From assembly GCA_020025575.1 (NCBI GenBank), contig JAHHRW010000009.1, positions 4,568 through 68,567 on the forward strand: a DNA stretch of 64,000 nt, written 5' to 3'. Under the pieces are notes generated by a model. That model ran no database searches. It was not told where the DNA came from and saw only the letters and a program-made list of their open reading frames with translations. Numbering within the stretch: the stretch's first letter is position 1; the number at the start of each line of letters is the position of its first letter. The DNA is from Oscillospiraceae bacterium. Lineage in GTDB: Bacteria > Bacillota > Clostridia > Oscillospirales > Oscillospiraceae. Position numbers and translations under genes: made by a program. Positions 24,730 to 33,085 of this stretch are shown in pieces.

Positions 24730-26286
24730 TTATGCGAACGTCTTATACAGGAAGGTAACGATCTGGCCTCTGAGGCAGTTGGCGGAAGGTGCGAATCGGT
24801 TATTGCCCACACCGGCTGTTACCTTGTTTTCAACTGCCCACTTGACAGCATTGTAGTAGTAATCACCGCTTGCAACGTCGTTAAAGGAGGTGCGGCTTTC
24901 TACAACGGGCTTGCCTTCGGCAGCCCACAGCAGTGTGACAGCCTGAGCTCTGGTGCAGACCACGTTGGGGCCAAACTTATTAGCGCCGATGCCGGAGGTG
25001 ATGCCGTTTTCAGCGGCCCACAGGACGGCCTTGTAGTAGTAATCGCTTTCATCTACATCGACGAAAGGATTCTTTGTGGTCTTGGGATTCGGCTTGCCGG
25101 CAGCTGCCCACAGGAAGGTTGCGATCTGAGCACGGGTGCAGTTGACGTTGGGGCCGAACTTGTTGGCGCTGATGCCAGAGGTGACGCCGTTTTTGACTGC
25201 CCACTGGACAGGAGCGTAGAAATACTGGCTGGTGGAGACATCGGTGAAGGGGTTCTCGGCAGGCTTAGGTGTCTCAGGCTCAGTGGGTTTGGGCTCAGTG
25301 GGTTTTGGCTCGGTAGGTTTCGGCTCGGTGGGTTTGGGTTCAGTGGGCTTGGTTTCGGGCTCAGCGGGGCCATCATAGATCAGCTTGAAGGGCATAGGTG
25401 CCGGATGACGGTCCCCGATATATCCGACATCATATTGATAGGTCGCTTCCTGGACACCGGGATCAAAGCTGAAGGTGTTGTTTGTAGTATCGAACTTGCC
25501 GCCGACTACATCAAAAACTTTGCTTGCATCGAAGTTTCCGGGCAGGGTGATGTTTTCACGCTGATTAACTGTAAACGTATTGAGAGGGAAAATAAATCTG
25601 CTCAAGTTTGGATGCTGGCTTACGTCTAGGCTGGTGAGGTGATTGCTGGCGCAATTCAGTTCGTCCAGTTTTGGATTGTGACTGACGTCCAGAATGGTGA
25701 GCTGATTTGTATCGCAGTTCAGAGCGTCCAGTTCTGGGTTGTTGCTGAGATCCAGACTGGTGAGGATACCATAGCTGCATTCTAGCGTAATCAGGTTCGG
25801 ATTGTTGCTGACATCCAGACTGGCGAGCTGTTTATTATGACCACACAGCAGATGAATTAGGTTTGGGTTGTTGCTGACGTCTAGGCTAGTGAGCTTATTA
25901 AAAGCACAGTCCAGTTGGATTAGATTTACATTCTTGCTGAGATCTAGACTGGTGAGTTGATTATAGATGCAGGTCAGTTTGGTTAGCTGTGGAAAGAACT
26001 CAATACCCTGCAGAGAGTGGATCTTTAGTGTATCTGCAGCAGTATCATAAAGTCCTACATCGATTTCTGTGACAGCTGCGGCTTCTGCGGCGGACAAAAC
26101 GGCATTCTTGTCAGTGTCGAAGTTTTTCAGAACATAGGTTCTGAATTTCTCGTCCGGGAAGTGTGCTTCATCGATGGGAATATCCGTTTCTGCTGCCAAC
26201 GCAGCCGTGGGAAGGAGGCTCAGTACCATGCAGACGACCAAAAGCAGGCTGAGCAGCTTGGGGGTGCGCTTATTGCTTGTGTCCAT
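24730..26286 (-). CDS. secreted leucine-rich-repeat protein with three SLH domains
   Basis: Surface protein likely anchored to cell-wall polymer. In order over 518 residues: signal peptide (about 1-31, ending AALA-AE); an acidic stretch with an EF-hand/dockerin-like loop DTDKNAVLSAAE; six or so 21-residue leucine-rich repeats of pattern LTSLDVSNNPNLxxLxCxxN between about 100 and 230; a beta-like region; a KPTEP repeat linker (about 309-344); three SLH domains with NPFTDVSTSQYFYAPVQWAV, ITSGIGANKFGPN and TRAQ. No catalytic domain is visible. It probably binds a protein or glycan through the LRR part (inference). Single gene with its own terminator. Confidence 0.9.
   Translation of the reverse strand: MDTSNKRTPKLLSLLLVVCMVLSLLPTAALAAETDIPIDEAHFPDEKFRTYVLKNFDTDKNAVLSAAEAAAVTEIDVGLYDTAADTLKIHSLQGIEFFPQLTKLTCIYNQLTSLDLSKNVNLIQLDCAFNKLTSLDVSNNPNLIHLLCGHNKQLASLDVSNNPNLITLECSYGILTSLDLSNNPELDALNCDTNQLTILDVSHNPKLDELNCASNHLTSLDVSQHPNLSRFIFPLNTFTVNQRENITLPGNFDASKVFDVVGGKFDTTNNTFSFDPGVQEATYQYDVGYIGDRHPAPMPFKLIYDGPAEPETKPTEPKPTEPKPTEPKPTEPKPTEPETPKPAENPFTDVSTSQYFYAPVQWAVKNGVTSGISANKFGPNVNCTRAQIATFLWAAAGKPNPKTTKNPFVDVDESDYYYKAVLWAAENGITSGIGANKFGPNVVCTRAQAVTLLWAAEGKPVVESRTSFNDVASGDYYYNAVKWAVENKVTAGVGNNRFAPSANCLRGQIVTFLYKTFA
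25255..25360 (-). repeat. in-gene tandem repeat encoding KPTEP linker
   Basis: Five near-identical 15-base units encode KPTEP in the wall-spanning linker of the SLH protein. Codon third positions differ between units, so the copies are not all very recent. Repeat number may vary between strains. Confidence 0.8.
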
Positions 26287-26452
26287 TTGGGGTTCCTCTC
26301 TTTCGATAAATAATTTGTTCGGTCTTGCAGTATATGACAGGCAAAACCTTACAATAAAACTTTACTACCTTTTGTGTTATATTTCAATGGTATTTCTGCT
26401 GAAAATACAGTATAGAATTTCTCTGAAGTCGAACCCATGACTGCCGCATTTC

Positions 26453-26481
26453 TTGATAATCTGTTGTTCCTGTGATAAAAT
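26453..26481 (+). promoter_or_regulatory. promoter for DUF2461 gene
   Basis: TTGATA, 17 bases, TAAAAT with TG before the -10. The start lies about 30 bases before the ATG. Confidence 0.75.
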
Positions 26482-26518
26482 ACCGAAAAAGAGATACTCA
26501 GCCACAAGGAGGCACACT

Positions 26519-27169
26519 ATGTTTGAAGGATTTTCCCCGGAAACCGTGGATTTTCTCTGGGGCATTCGTTTGAATAACAATCGGGAATGGTTTATGGCGC
26601 ACAAAAAGGAATACACCCAGTATTTATATGAACCTATGAAGGAACTGGGACAGTATCTGTTTGAGCCATTTATGGATGAGCCCGGCAAAATTCTGAAGGT
26701 CAGCCGAATCTATCGGGATGCAAGACTGCATCATCCCGTTCCCTATAAGGAAAGTCTGTGGATCAGTATTCGCCGGGATACCCAGTGGTGGGCGGAGAAT
26801 CCCTGTCAGTATTTTGAAATCACACCGGAAGGTGTCAGCTACGGCATGGTCTTCTGGAAACCCAAGCCTGCCATGATGGAGCAATTTCGCAAAACCATTG
26901 CCCAGGAGCCGGAGCATTTCCTGAATCTCATTGAGCAGACGGAACGGCAAACGGGAATCACGATTACCGCTGACGAATACAAGCGCTGTAAACCCTGTGA
27001 TGATGAAAAACTGGAGCGGTTCTACAAGTGGAAAGGCAACCTGGCATGCATCAGGGAAGAGGCATTTGGGGATGGAACGTTCACGCCGGAGCTTGCAGAC
27101 CGGGCAAGGACGCTGATCACGGCACTATCACCACTGACCAGGTATTTAGAACAGTTTGGAAATCCATGA
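26519..27169 (+). CDS. DUF2461 domain protein
   Basis: A 216-residue cytoplasmic protein of unknown biochemical function. The N-terminus FEGFSPETVDFLWGIRLNNN and REWFMAHKKEY are the family signature, followed by YRDARLHHPVPYKESLWISI and an aromatic-rich middle (YFEITPEGVSYGMVFW). ATG at 26519 has AAGGAGG upstream; the frame continues to 26453 without family character. Single gene between its own promoter and the terminator at 27177. Confidence 0.88.
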   Translation: MFEGFSPETVDFLWGIRLNNNREWFMAHKKEYTQYLYEPMKELGQYLFEPFMDEPGKILKVSRIYRDARLHHPVPYKESLWISIRRDTQWWAENPCQYFEITPEGVSYGMVFWKPKPAMMEQFRKTIAQEPEHFLNLIEQTERQTGITITADEYKRCKPCDDEKLERFYKWKGNLACIREEAFGDGTFTPELADRARTLITALSPLTRYLEQFGNP

Positions 27170-27176
27170 TCTGCAG

Positions 27177-27205
27177 AGCACCCCGCAAGTGTGGGGTGCT
27201 TTTTT
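27177..27205 (+). terminator. terminator of DUF2461 gene
   Basis: AGCACCCC / GGGGTGCT stem with an 8-base loop and six T. Confidence 0.9.
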
Positions 27206-27215
27206 CAATGCCGCA

Positions 27216-27245
27216 TTGCAAAATACGTTCAAGGTGTGATACATT
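27216..27245 (+). promoter_or_regulatory. probable promoter for 75-residue protein gene
   Basis: TTGCAA, 18 bases, TACATT with TG before the -10; it ends 23 bases before the ATG at 27269. Confidence 0.55.
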
Positions 27246-27268
27246 AAAGAAAAAGGGGGGATTCAGCA

Positions 27269-27496
27269 ATGGCAGAATATGAACTGGTAAGAGAAATCAA
27301 AAACCTGTGCAAGAATAACCAGATGCGTGATCTTTTAATTGACGAAGTTGAAACCGATGATCCGGTGGCGTATGTGCGCAATTTGCTCAAGGGGAACAAG
27401 ATCGAAATCACCGCAGACCACAAGGGGGATGGAAGTATCGTGGTGGACTCGGTTTGCGATGGACTGATGCTGACATTTTCCTTTACACCGCTCTAA
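27269..27496 (+). CDS. small protein of unknown function
   Basis: A 75-residue soluble acidic protein I do not recognise. It has an N-terminal helix-like part (EYELVREIKNLCKNNQMRDL) and a C-terminal half with alternating hydrophobic residues suggesting strands (KIEITADHKGDGSIVVDSV). AAGGGGGGA precedes the ATG and a promoter fits at 27216. It is followed by the metF promoter region, so it could be a WL-linked accessory protein, but there is no direct evidence for that. Confidence 0.7.
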   Translation: MAEYELVREIKNLCKNNQMRDLLIDEVETDDPVAYVRNLLKGNKIEITADHKGDGSIVVDSVCDGLMLTFSFTPL

Positions 27497-27564
27497 TCCC
27501 GAACAACCAATTTTCTATTGTGTAAATTGTGCTGAAATTTAGAAATATTTTGTTAAAATATGGG

Positions 27565-27593
27565 TTGAATTTACAAGACAACTATGATACGAT
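27565..27593 (+). promoter_or_regulatory. probable promoter for metF-acs block
   Basis: TTGAAT, 17 bases, TACGAT. An inverted CGATA / TATCG pair (about 27591-27606) sits at the expected start and could be a regulator site. Confidence 0.55.
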
Positions 27594-27679
27594 ATCATTG
27601 TATCGATATGGACGTATTGTGCCAAAAAGATGATATGCCAAAGAGCAAGCAATTGCTTAAGTTTAGGAGGTAAATTCAA

Positions 27680-28609
27680 ATGAGCGTTATGGACATTTTG
27701 GACAATCGCAGTGCATTCTCCTTCGAAGTATTTCCCCCAAAGACCGATGTGGGCATGCAAAAACTGTGTGGCGAGGGCGGTGTTCTGGAAAAGCTGTATA
27801 CGCTGAATCCAGACTACATTTCCTGCACCTACGGCGCAGGTGGTACCAATGTCGGCAAAAACCTGGAAGTCCTGGACAAGATCGTCAAGGACGGTAAGAC
27901 CATCGGTGTTACCCACTTCACATGTATTGGCAACACAAAAGAAGGCATTAAGGAGCAGTTGCAGAACTATTTGGATCATGGTATTAACCATATGCTGGCC
28001 CTGCGCGGTGACCTGCCCTTTGGCTGGACCGGCACCGGCGGCGATCTGCATTATGCAACCGAGCTGGTCAAATTCGCTCGTCAGGAGTTTGGTGACAAGT
28101 TCACCATCGCTGTTGCAGGCTCTCCTGAGGGACATATTCAGTGCCGCAGCCTGGAGGCTGATATTGCGTTCCTGAAACAGAAACAGGACAACGGCGCTGA
28201 CTACATCATGACGCAGCTGTGCTGGGATATGGATCAGTTCCGTTATTGGCTGGACGCAATCCGCGCTGCCGGCATTTGGATGCCTGTGGACGTGGGTATC
28301 ATGCCCATCCTTGACCAGAAGGCCACCATCAACATGGCACTGTCCCGTAACGGCTGTGTGATGCCCCGCGCTCTGTGCGAGATCATCTCCAAGAACTGGA
28401 TCTTCCCCGATCCTTTCTGTGCTGAGCCTTTCGATGCGGATGTTGCTGGTAAGAAGGCATCCTTCCGTGAAGCTGGCATCGAGTACACAATTAACCAGAT
28501 CGACGAGTACCGCGCCTGCGGCATTAACGGCATCCACCTGTACGCACTGAACAAGTACGACGATGTTGCCTACATTGCCAAGGAAGCCGGTCTGCTGGAC
28601 CTCATTTGA
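27680..28609 (+). CDS. metF: methylenetetrahydrofolate reductase MetF
   Basis: Reduces 5,10-methylene-THF to 5-methyl-THF, the last step of the WL methyl branch before transfer to the corrinoid protein. The 309-residue FAD TIM-barrel protein begins RSAFSFEVFPPKTDVG, and has SCTYGAGGTNVGKN, ALRGDLPFGWTGTGG, AGSPEGHIQC, FLKQKQDNGADYIMTQLCWD and NGIHLYALNK. Length matches the family. TAGGAGGT lies before the ATG. Its neighbours are WL corrinoid genes, so it serves acetyl-CoA synthesis rather than only methionine. It has no TTA, CTA or TCA codon over most of its length, a sign of strong codon bias. Confidence 0.95.
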   Translation: MSVMDILDNRSAFSFEVFPPKTDVGMQKLCGEGGVLEKLYTLNPDYISCTYGAGGTNVGKNLEVLDKIVKDGKTIGVTHFTCIGNTKEGIKEQLQNYLDHGINHMLALRGDLPFGWTGTGGDLHYATELVKFARQEFGDKFTIAVAGSPEGHIQCRSLEADIAFLKQKQDNGADYIMTQLCWDMDQFRYWLDAIRAAGIWMPVDVGIMPILDQKATINMALSRNGCVMPRALCEIISKNWIFPDPFCAEPFDADVAGKKASFREAGIEYTINQIDEYRACGINGIHLYALNKYDDVAYIAKEAGLLDLI

Positions 28610-28684
28610 TTACTTAAATCATAATGGCTCCCGTCTTGGGGGCCATGACCCTAATCGCATTTTTTTCAAAGGAGTAATTTGTTT

Positions 28685-29455
28685 ATGGCAACACCCCATA
28701 CCATTGCAGTGGCCGGTAAGGGCGGCGTGGGTAAAACCACCACCTGCGGCATGCTGATTGATTATCTGTGCAAGAAAAATCGCGGCCCCGTTTTGGTGGT
28801 CGATGCTGACGCCAACTCCAACCTCAATGAGGTTCTGGGCGTAGAAGTGGAAACCTCTTTGGGTCAGATCCGTGAGGAGATGGCTCAGGCAGAGCTGAAG
28901 GGCACCATTCCTGCCGGTATGACCAAGGCGGAATATGCTGAGTTCAAGTTTAATTCTGCGCTGGTGGAAGAGGACGATTTTGATATGCTGGTCATGGGCC
29001 GCACCCAGGGCAAGGGCTGCTATTGCTATGTCAACGGCGTTCTGAAAGCTCAGGTGGACAAATATGCCAACAACTATTCCTATATCGTCATGGATAATGA
29101 AGCAGGACTTGAGCACGTGGCCAGAGGTACGCTGCCTCATGTGGATACCATGCTGCTGATTTCGGACTGCTCCCGCAGAGGCGTTCAGGCGGCTGCCCGT
29201 GTGGCAGAGATGATCGAAGAGATGGAGCTCAAGCCCACCAAGATGGGGCTGATCATCAACCGCGCACCCAATGGCGTCTTAAATGAGGGCGTCAAGGCAG
29301 AAATCGACAAATACGGTCTGAATCTGCTGGGTGTTCTGCCTCAGGATGAGGAGGTTTATCGCTGCGACTGCAACGGTGAACCCTCTGCAAAACTGGACCA
29401 GACAAACCCTGTAAAGGTTGCCCTGAAGGGTATTATGCAGGATCTGGGCCTGTAA
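28685..29455 (+). CDS. cooC: CooC/AcsF-type ATPase for CODH/ACS maturation
   Basis: MinD/ParA-class ATPase thought to help nickel insertion into CO dehydrogenase or acetyl-CoA synthase. The 256-residue protein has the deviant P-loop AVAGKGGVGKTTTCGML, VLVVDADANSNLNEVLG, the CooC-type cysteines in GCYCYVNGVLKAQ and YIVMDNEAGLEHVARGT. It lies between metF and acsD, which fits the maturation role. I chose ATG 28685 (GGAG ten bases upstream) over TTG 28679. The enzyme it would serve is not in this window. Confidence 0.9.
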   Translation: MATPHTIAVAGKGGVGKTTTCGMLIDYLCKKNRGPVLVVDADANSNLNEVLGVEVETSLGQIREEMAQAELKGTIPAGMTKAEYAEFKFNSALVEEDDFDMLVMGRTQGKGCYCYVNGVLKAQVDKYANNYSYIVMDNEAGLEHVARGTLPHVDTMLLISDCSRRGVQAAARVAEMIEEMELKPTKMGLIINRAPNGVLNEGVKAEIDKYGLNLLGVLPQDEEVYRCDCNGEPSAKLDQTNPVKVALKGIMQDLGL

Positions 29456-29597
29456 AACAGGTTATGGCTTGCGACCGCAGGGATCGTTCTTTCGGATTCT
29501 TCGCTGAAACAGAAAATTCCGATTGGCAATCCTGAAAAGAAAAGCCGCTATTCGTTCGTTTATTAATTTTTTAACCTATATAAGGGGGATAATTACT

Positions 29598-30539
29598 ATG
29601 TCTTTCGTTCCCAAGAAGCAGGCATACAATGCGCATGTCAATGCGGTTACCCTGGGCACTGGTGACAAGGCTACAGTCATCGGCGGTCAGAATGTACTGC
29701 CCTTCTACACGTTCGATGCACCCATCGAAAATGCACCCAAGATCGGTATTGAAATCTCTGATGCAGCAACTGAGTGGACCGCTCCCGGTCTGAAACAGTT
29801 CTATGAAGGCTGCACCACCATGGCTGACTTCGCTAAGAAGGCTGAGACCATGGAGGGCGCTGACTTCCTGTGTTTGCATTTCGAGTCCGCTGACCCCAAC
29901 GGCGCAAACCGCTCCGTTGAAGACTGCGTGGCTGATGCGAAGGCTGTTGCTGAGGCTGTTTCCCTGCCAATCGTTATTATGGGCTGCAAGAACATGGAAA
30001 AGGACGGCGAGCTGTTCGGTAAGATCGCTGAGGCTCTGCAGGGCAAGAACATCCTTGTGATGTCTGCTAAGTCCGAAGACTACAAGACCGTTGGTGCTTC
30101 CGTCGCTCTGGCTTACGGCCAGAAGGTCGGCGCTGAGACTGCTGACGACATCAACCTGGCCAAGCAGCTGAACATCATGCTGAAGGGCCTGTCTATCAAT
30201 CCTGAGAACATCGTTATGAACATCGGTACCGCTGCTGTGGGCTATGGCTTCGAGTACGTGGCTTCCACTCTGGACCGCGTTCGTGCTGCGGCTCTGGCGC
30301 AGTCCGATGAGGATCTGCAGATGCCCATCATTGCGCCTGTGTCCACGGATACCTGGAGTGTGAAGGAGTCTGTGGCTACGGCTGAAGATGTTCCCGAGTG
30401 GGGCGATCAGGAAGAGCGTGCAATCGGCATGGAAGTTTCCACTGCTGCTGCAAACCTGACCGGCGGCGCTGACGCTGTGATCATGCGTCATCCTGCTGCT
30501 GTTGCCACCATCAAGAAGTTCATTACGGAACTTGTTTAA
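29598..30539 (+). CDS. acsD: corrinoid iron-sulfur protein small subunit AcsD
   Basis: Small (delta) subunit of the corrinoid iron-sulfur protein (CFeSP), which carries the methyl group from methyl-THF to acetyl-CoA synthase. The 313-residue TIM-barrel protein has GGQNVLPFYTFDAPIENAP, GIEISDAATEW, CLHFESADPNGANRSVED, PIVIMGCKNMEKDGELF and NIGTAAVGYGFEYVASTLDR, all characteristic. ATG at 29598 has AAGGGGG upstream; the longer frame to 29523 is non-coding leader. It is directly followed by the large subunit, 21 bases later. Confidence 0.96.
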   Translation: MSFVPKKQAYNAHVNAVTLGTGDKATVIGGQNVLPFYTFDAPIENAPKIGIEISDAATEWTAPGLKQFYEGCTTMADFAKKAETMEGADFLCLHFESADPNGANRSVEDCVADAKAVAEAVSLPIVIMGCKNMEKDGELFGKIAEALQGKNILVMSAKSEDYKTVGASVALAYGQKVGAETADDINLAKQLNIMLKGLSINPENIVMNIGTAAVGYGFEYVASTLDRVRAAALAQSDEDLQMPIIAPVSTDTWSVKESVATAEDVPEWGDQEERAIGMEVSTAAANLTGGADAVIMRHPAAVATIKKFITELV

Positions 30540-30560
30540 TCGGTAAGGAGGATACATATA

Positions 30561-32843
30561 ATGGCTCTCAAAGGTCTTGACATTTTTAAGCTTTCTCCCA
30601 AGAAAAACTGTAAGGAATGTGGCTGCCCCACCTGTATGGCTTTCTGTATGAAGGTCGCTTCGGGTGCTGTTGAACTGTCCAAGTGCCCTTACTTCTCTGA
30701 AGATGCAATCGCAACCCTGTCCGAGGCTACCGCTCCGCTCATGAAGACCATCGAGTTCGGCAACGGCCTGAAACTGGGCGGCGAAACCGTTCTGTTCCGT
30801 CACGAGAAGACTCTGGTCAATGAAACCCGTTTTGCTGTGTCTATCGACACCGAAATGGATGCTGCCACTGTGGACGCAAAGCTTGCTGACATGGCTAAGG
30901 TTGACTACGAGCGTATCGGCGAGCGTATGTACGTGGAAGCCATTCTGGTTTCCAACAGAGGAACCGACGCTGCAGCTTACACCGCTTTGGTTGAAAAGGC
31001 TGCTGCCACCGGCCGCGCTCTGGTTCTGGAGTGCTGGGATGTGGAGTGCGCCAAGGCTGCTCTGGAAGTATGCAAGGCTGGCAAGCCCATTCTGGATGGC
31101 GCTACTCCCGAAAACTGGGAGGCTATGAACGATGTTGCTGCCGCTGCTGGTGTTACACTGGGCGTTTGGGCGAACAACATCTCTGATCTGTACGACACGG
31201 TGAAGAATCTGGAAGCCAAGGGCAACAAGAACCTGGTTCTGGATGTCACTGCTGCTACCGCTAAGGAGACCCTGGCCAACGCTGTCAATGTCCGTCGTAC
31301 TGCTCTGAAGGACGGCGACCGCAGCTTCGGTTACCCCTCTATCGTCAACCTGACCCGCTTTGCAAAGAACAACGAGCATCTGCAGACTGCATATGCCACC
31401 ATGTTCATTGAAAAGTATGGTTCCATCGTTGTTATGGATCAGATGTCCTACGCTCAGGCTCTGCCTCTGTACGGCCTGCGTCAGAACATCTTCACCGATC
31501 CCCAGAAACCCATGAAGGTTGAAGCTAAGATTTACCCCATCAACGGCGCTGACGAGAATGCACCCTGCTGCCTGACTGTGGACTTTGCTCTGACTTACTT
31601 CCTGGTTTCCGGCGAACTGGAGCGTTCCAATGCACCTGTAAACCTGCTGATTACCGATGCATCCGGTATGTCCGTTCTGACTGCTTGGGCTGCTGGTAAG
31701 TTCTCCTCCAGCACCGTCAAGAAGTTCTTTGACGAGAACGATATTGAGAACAAGATCAAGAACCGCACCCTGATCATCCCCGGCAAGGTTGCCGTTATGA
31801 AGGGTGAGATTCAGGAGAAGCTGCCCAACTGGAATGTTGTCGTCGGTCCTCTGGAAGCAGTTCAGCTGCCCAAGTACATGAAGGACAAGGAATACGAGGC
31901 CGCTGCCGCCGCTGCCGCTGCTGAGTCTGCAGCAAAGGCTGCCGCTGGCGCTGTGGAAGAGGTCAAGGAGCTGTCCTTTGAGGAACTGCTGGAGACCAAG
32001 GTTCCCAAGATTGAAGTGGTTGATATGGGCGTCAAGTACAAGGGTCACAACCCCGAGTCCAAGACCTTCGTCACCATCGGCGAGCGTATCCACTGCATCT
32101 CTCCCGCAATCCGCAAGGCTATGGACGAGCGTGATCCCGCTCCTATCCTGAAGCGTGCTGCTGAGCAGATCGCTGCTGGCGCTACCTACCTGGACGTCAA
32201 CATCGGACCTGCCGAAAAGGACGGCCCCGAGCGTATGATGTGGGCAGTTAAGCTGCTGCAGGAGAACTTCAACAACGTTCCTCTGGCTCTGGATACTGCC
32301 AACAAGCGTGCAATCGAGGCTGGTATCAAGGTTTACAACCGCACCAACGGCAAGCCCATCGTCAACTCCGCTGACGCCGGCTCCCGTATCTCCAACATCG
32401 ATCTGGCTGCTGCCAATGATGCAATTTGTATTGCCCTGTGTTCTGCCGACGGCATTGCTAAGGATAATGAAGAGCGCATGAAGCACTGCCACAACATGCT
32501 GGAGCGTGGTATGTCCTTGGGCATGGCATCTGATGATCTGTGGTTTGACCCCCTGTTCCTGGTTGTTAAGGGTATGCAGGACAAGCAGATGGACGTCCTG
32601 AACGCCATCAAGATGTTCTCTGACGAGGGCCTGAAGTCCACCGGCGGTCTGTCCAACAACTCCAACGGCGCACCTAAGGCTGTCCGTCCGATCATGGATT
32701 CCGCTCTGGTTGCTATGGCTATGATGCAGGGTCTGACCTCTGCTATCGTCAACCCCTGTGATCTGCGCCTGATGGAGACCATCAAGTCCTGTGACATCTT
32801 CAAGGATCATGTCCTGTACTCTGACTCTTATCTGGATCTCTAA
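30561..32843 (+). CDS. acsC-acsE: fusion: CFeSP large subunit AcsC + methyl-THF:CFeSP methyltransferase AcsE
   Basis: A 760-residue single reading frame joining two WL proteins. Residues 1 to about 445 match AcsC: [4Fe-4S] cysteines C17, C20, C25 and C42 (NCKECGCPTCMAFC, KCPYF), a TIM barrel, and the cobalamin-binding C-terminal part. An Ala/Glu-rich linker (about 445-470) and a charged stretch follow. Residues from about 503 match AcsE, the pterin-dependent methyltransferase: VTIGERIHCIS, YLDVNIGPAEKDG, ALDTAN, PIVNSADAG, LWFDPL and GGLSNNSNGAP. In Moorella these are separate proteins of about 446 and 262 residues. No stop, frameshift or internal ribosome site is seen at the junction. AAGGAGG precedes the start. 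Confidence 0.94.
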   Translation: MALKGLDIFKLSPKKNCKECGCPTCMAFCMKVASGAVELSKCPYFSEDAIATLSEATAPLMKTIEFGNGLKLGGETVLFRHEKTLVNETRFAVSIDTEMDAATVDAKLADMAKVDYERIGERMYVEAILVSNRGTDAAAYTALVEKAAATGRALVLECWDVECAKAALEVCKAGKPILDGATPENWEAMNDVAAAAGVTLGVWANNISDLYDTVKNLEAKGNKNLVLDVTAATAKETLANAVNVRRTALKDGDRSFGYPSIVNLTRFAKNNEHLQTAYATMFIEKYGSIVVMDQMSYAQALPLYGLRQNIFTDPQKPMKVEAKIYPINGADENAPCCLTVDFALTYFLVSGELERSNAPVNLLITDASGMSVLTAWAAGKFSSSTVKKFFDENDIENKIKNRTLIIPGKVAVMKGEIQEKLPNWNVVVGPLEAVQLPKYMKDKEYEAAAAAAAAESAAKAAAGAVEEVKELSFEELLETKVPKIEVVDMGVKYKGHNPESKTFVTIGERIHCISPAIRKAMDERDPAPILKRAAEQIAAGATYLDVNIGPAEKDGPERMMWAVKLLQENFNNVPLALDTANKRAIEAGIKVYNRTNGKPIVNSADAGSRISNIDLAAANDAICIALCSADGIAKDNEERMKHCHNMLERGMSLGMASDDLWFDPLFLVVKGMQDKQMDVLNAIKMFSDEGLKSTGGLSNNSNGAPKAVRPIMDSALVAMAMMQGLTSAIVNPCDLRLMETIKSCDIFKDHVLYSDSYLDL

Positions 32844-32858
32844 GCGGCAAGTTGCCGC
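32844..32858 (+). other. small perfect hairpin after acsC-acsE
   Basis: GCGGCAA-G-TTGCCGC directly after the stop codon. It has no T-run and may protect the 3' end or pause RNA polymerase; the real terminator follows at 32956. Confidence 0.5.
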
Positions 32859-32955
32859 TGACAATTCGTGCCCGGTGCGGCGGTAATCGTTACACCATTG
32901 GGCTTTGCTCGGTAACGTTACGTGGCACAGAATCGAATAGACTTGATTTATAATG

Positions 32956-32988
32956 AAGCCGGAAGGGGAATTTCTCCTTCCGGCTTTT
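32956..32988 (+). terminator. terminator after acsC-acsE
   Basis: AAGCCGGAAGG / CCTTCCGGCTT stem with a nine-base loop and four T. It separates the acs genes from the RACo gene, which has its own promoter. Confidence 0.85.
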
Positions 32989-33010
32989 GTCCTGTTTGGG
33001 TGTATTTTCG

Positions 33011-33039
33011 TTGACAAATATGCCCAGAATCGGTATAAT
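33011..33039 (+). promoter_or_regulatory. perfect consensus promoter for RACo gene
   Basis: TTGACA, 17 bases, TATAAT, exact on both hexamers. The start lies about 40 bases before the ATG at 33086. Confidence 0.92.
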
Positions 33040-33085
33040 ATCCGTATATGAATATCGAATACAAGCGATTTTAGGAGAATGATTT

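Noticed and set aside
25255..25360. Short regular repeats resembling a CRISPR array
   Set aside because: They are 15-base units with no spacers, in frame, and encode the KPTEP linker.
27539..28537. 332-codon minus-strand frame opposite metF
   Set aside because: Mirror of a biased coding sequence, no start signals.
29571..33017. 1148-codon open frame on the minus strand opposite acsD and acsC-acsE
   Set aside because: It is in exact register with the sense codons and has no ribosome site, promoter or family character; it follows from the lack of TTA, CTA and TCA codons in the true genes.
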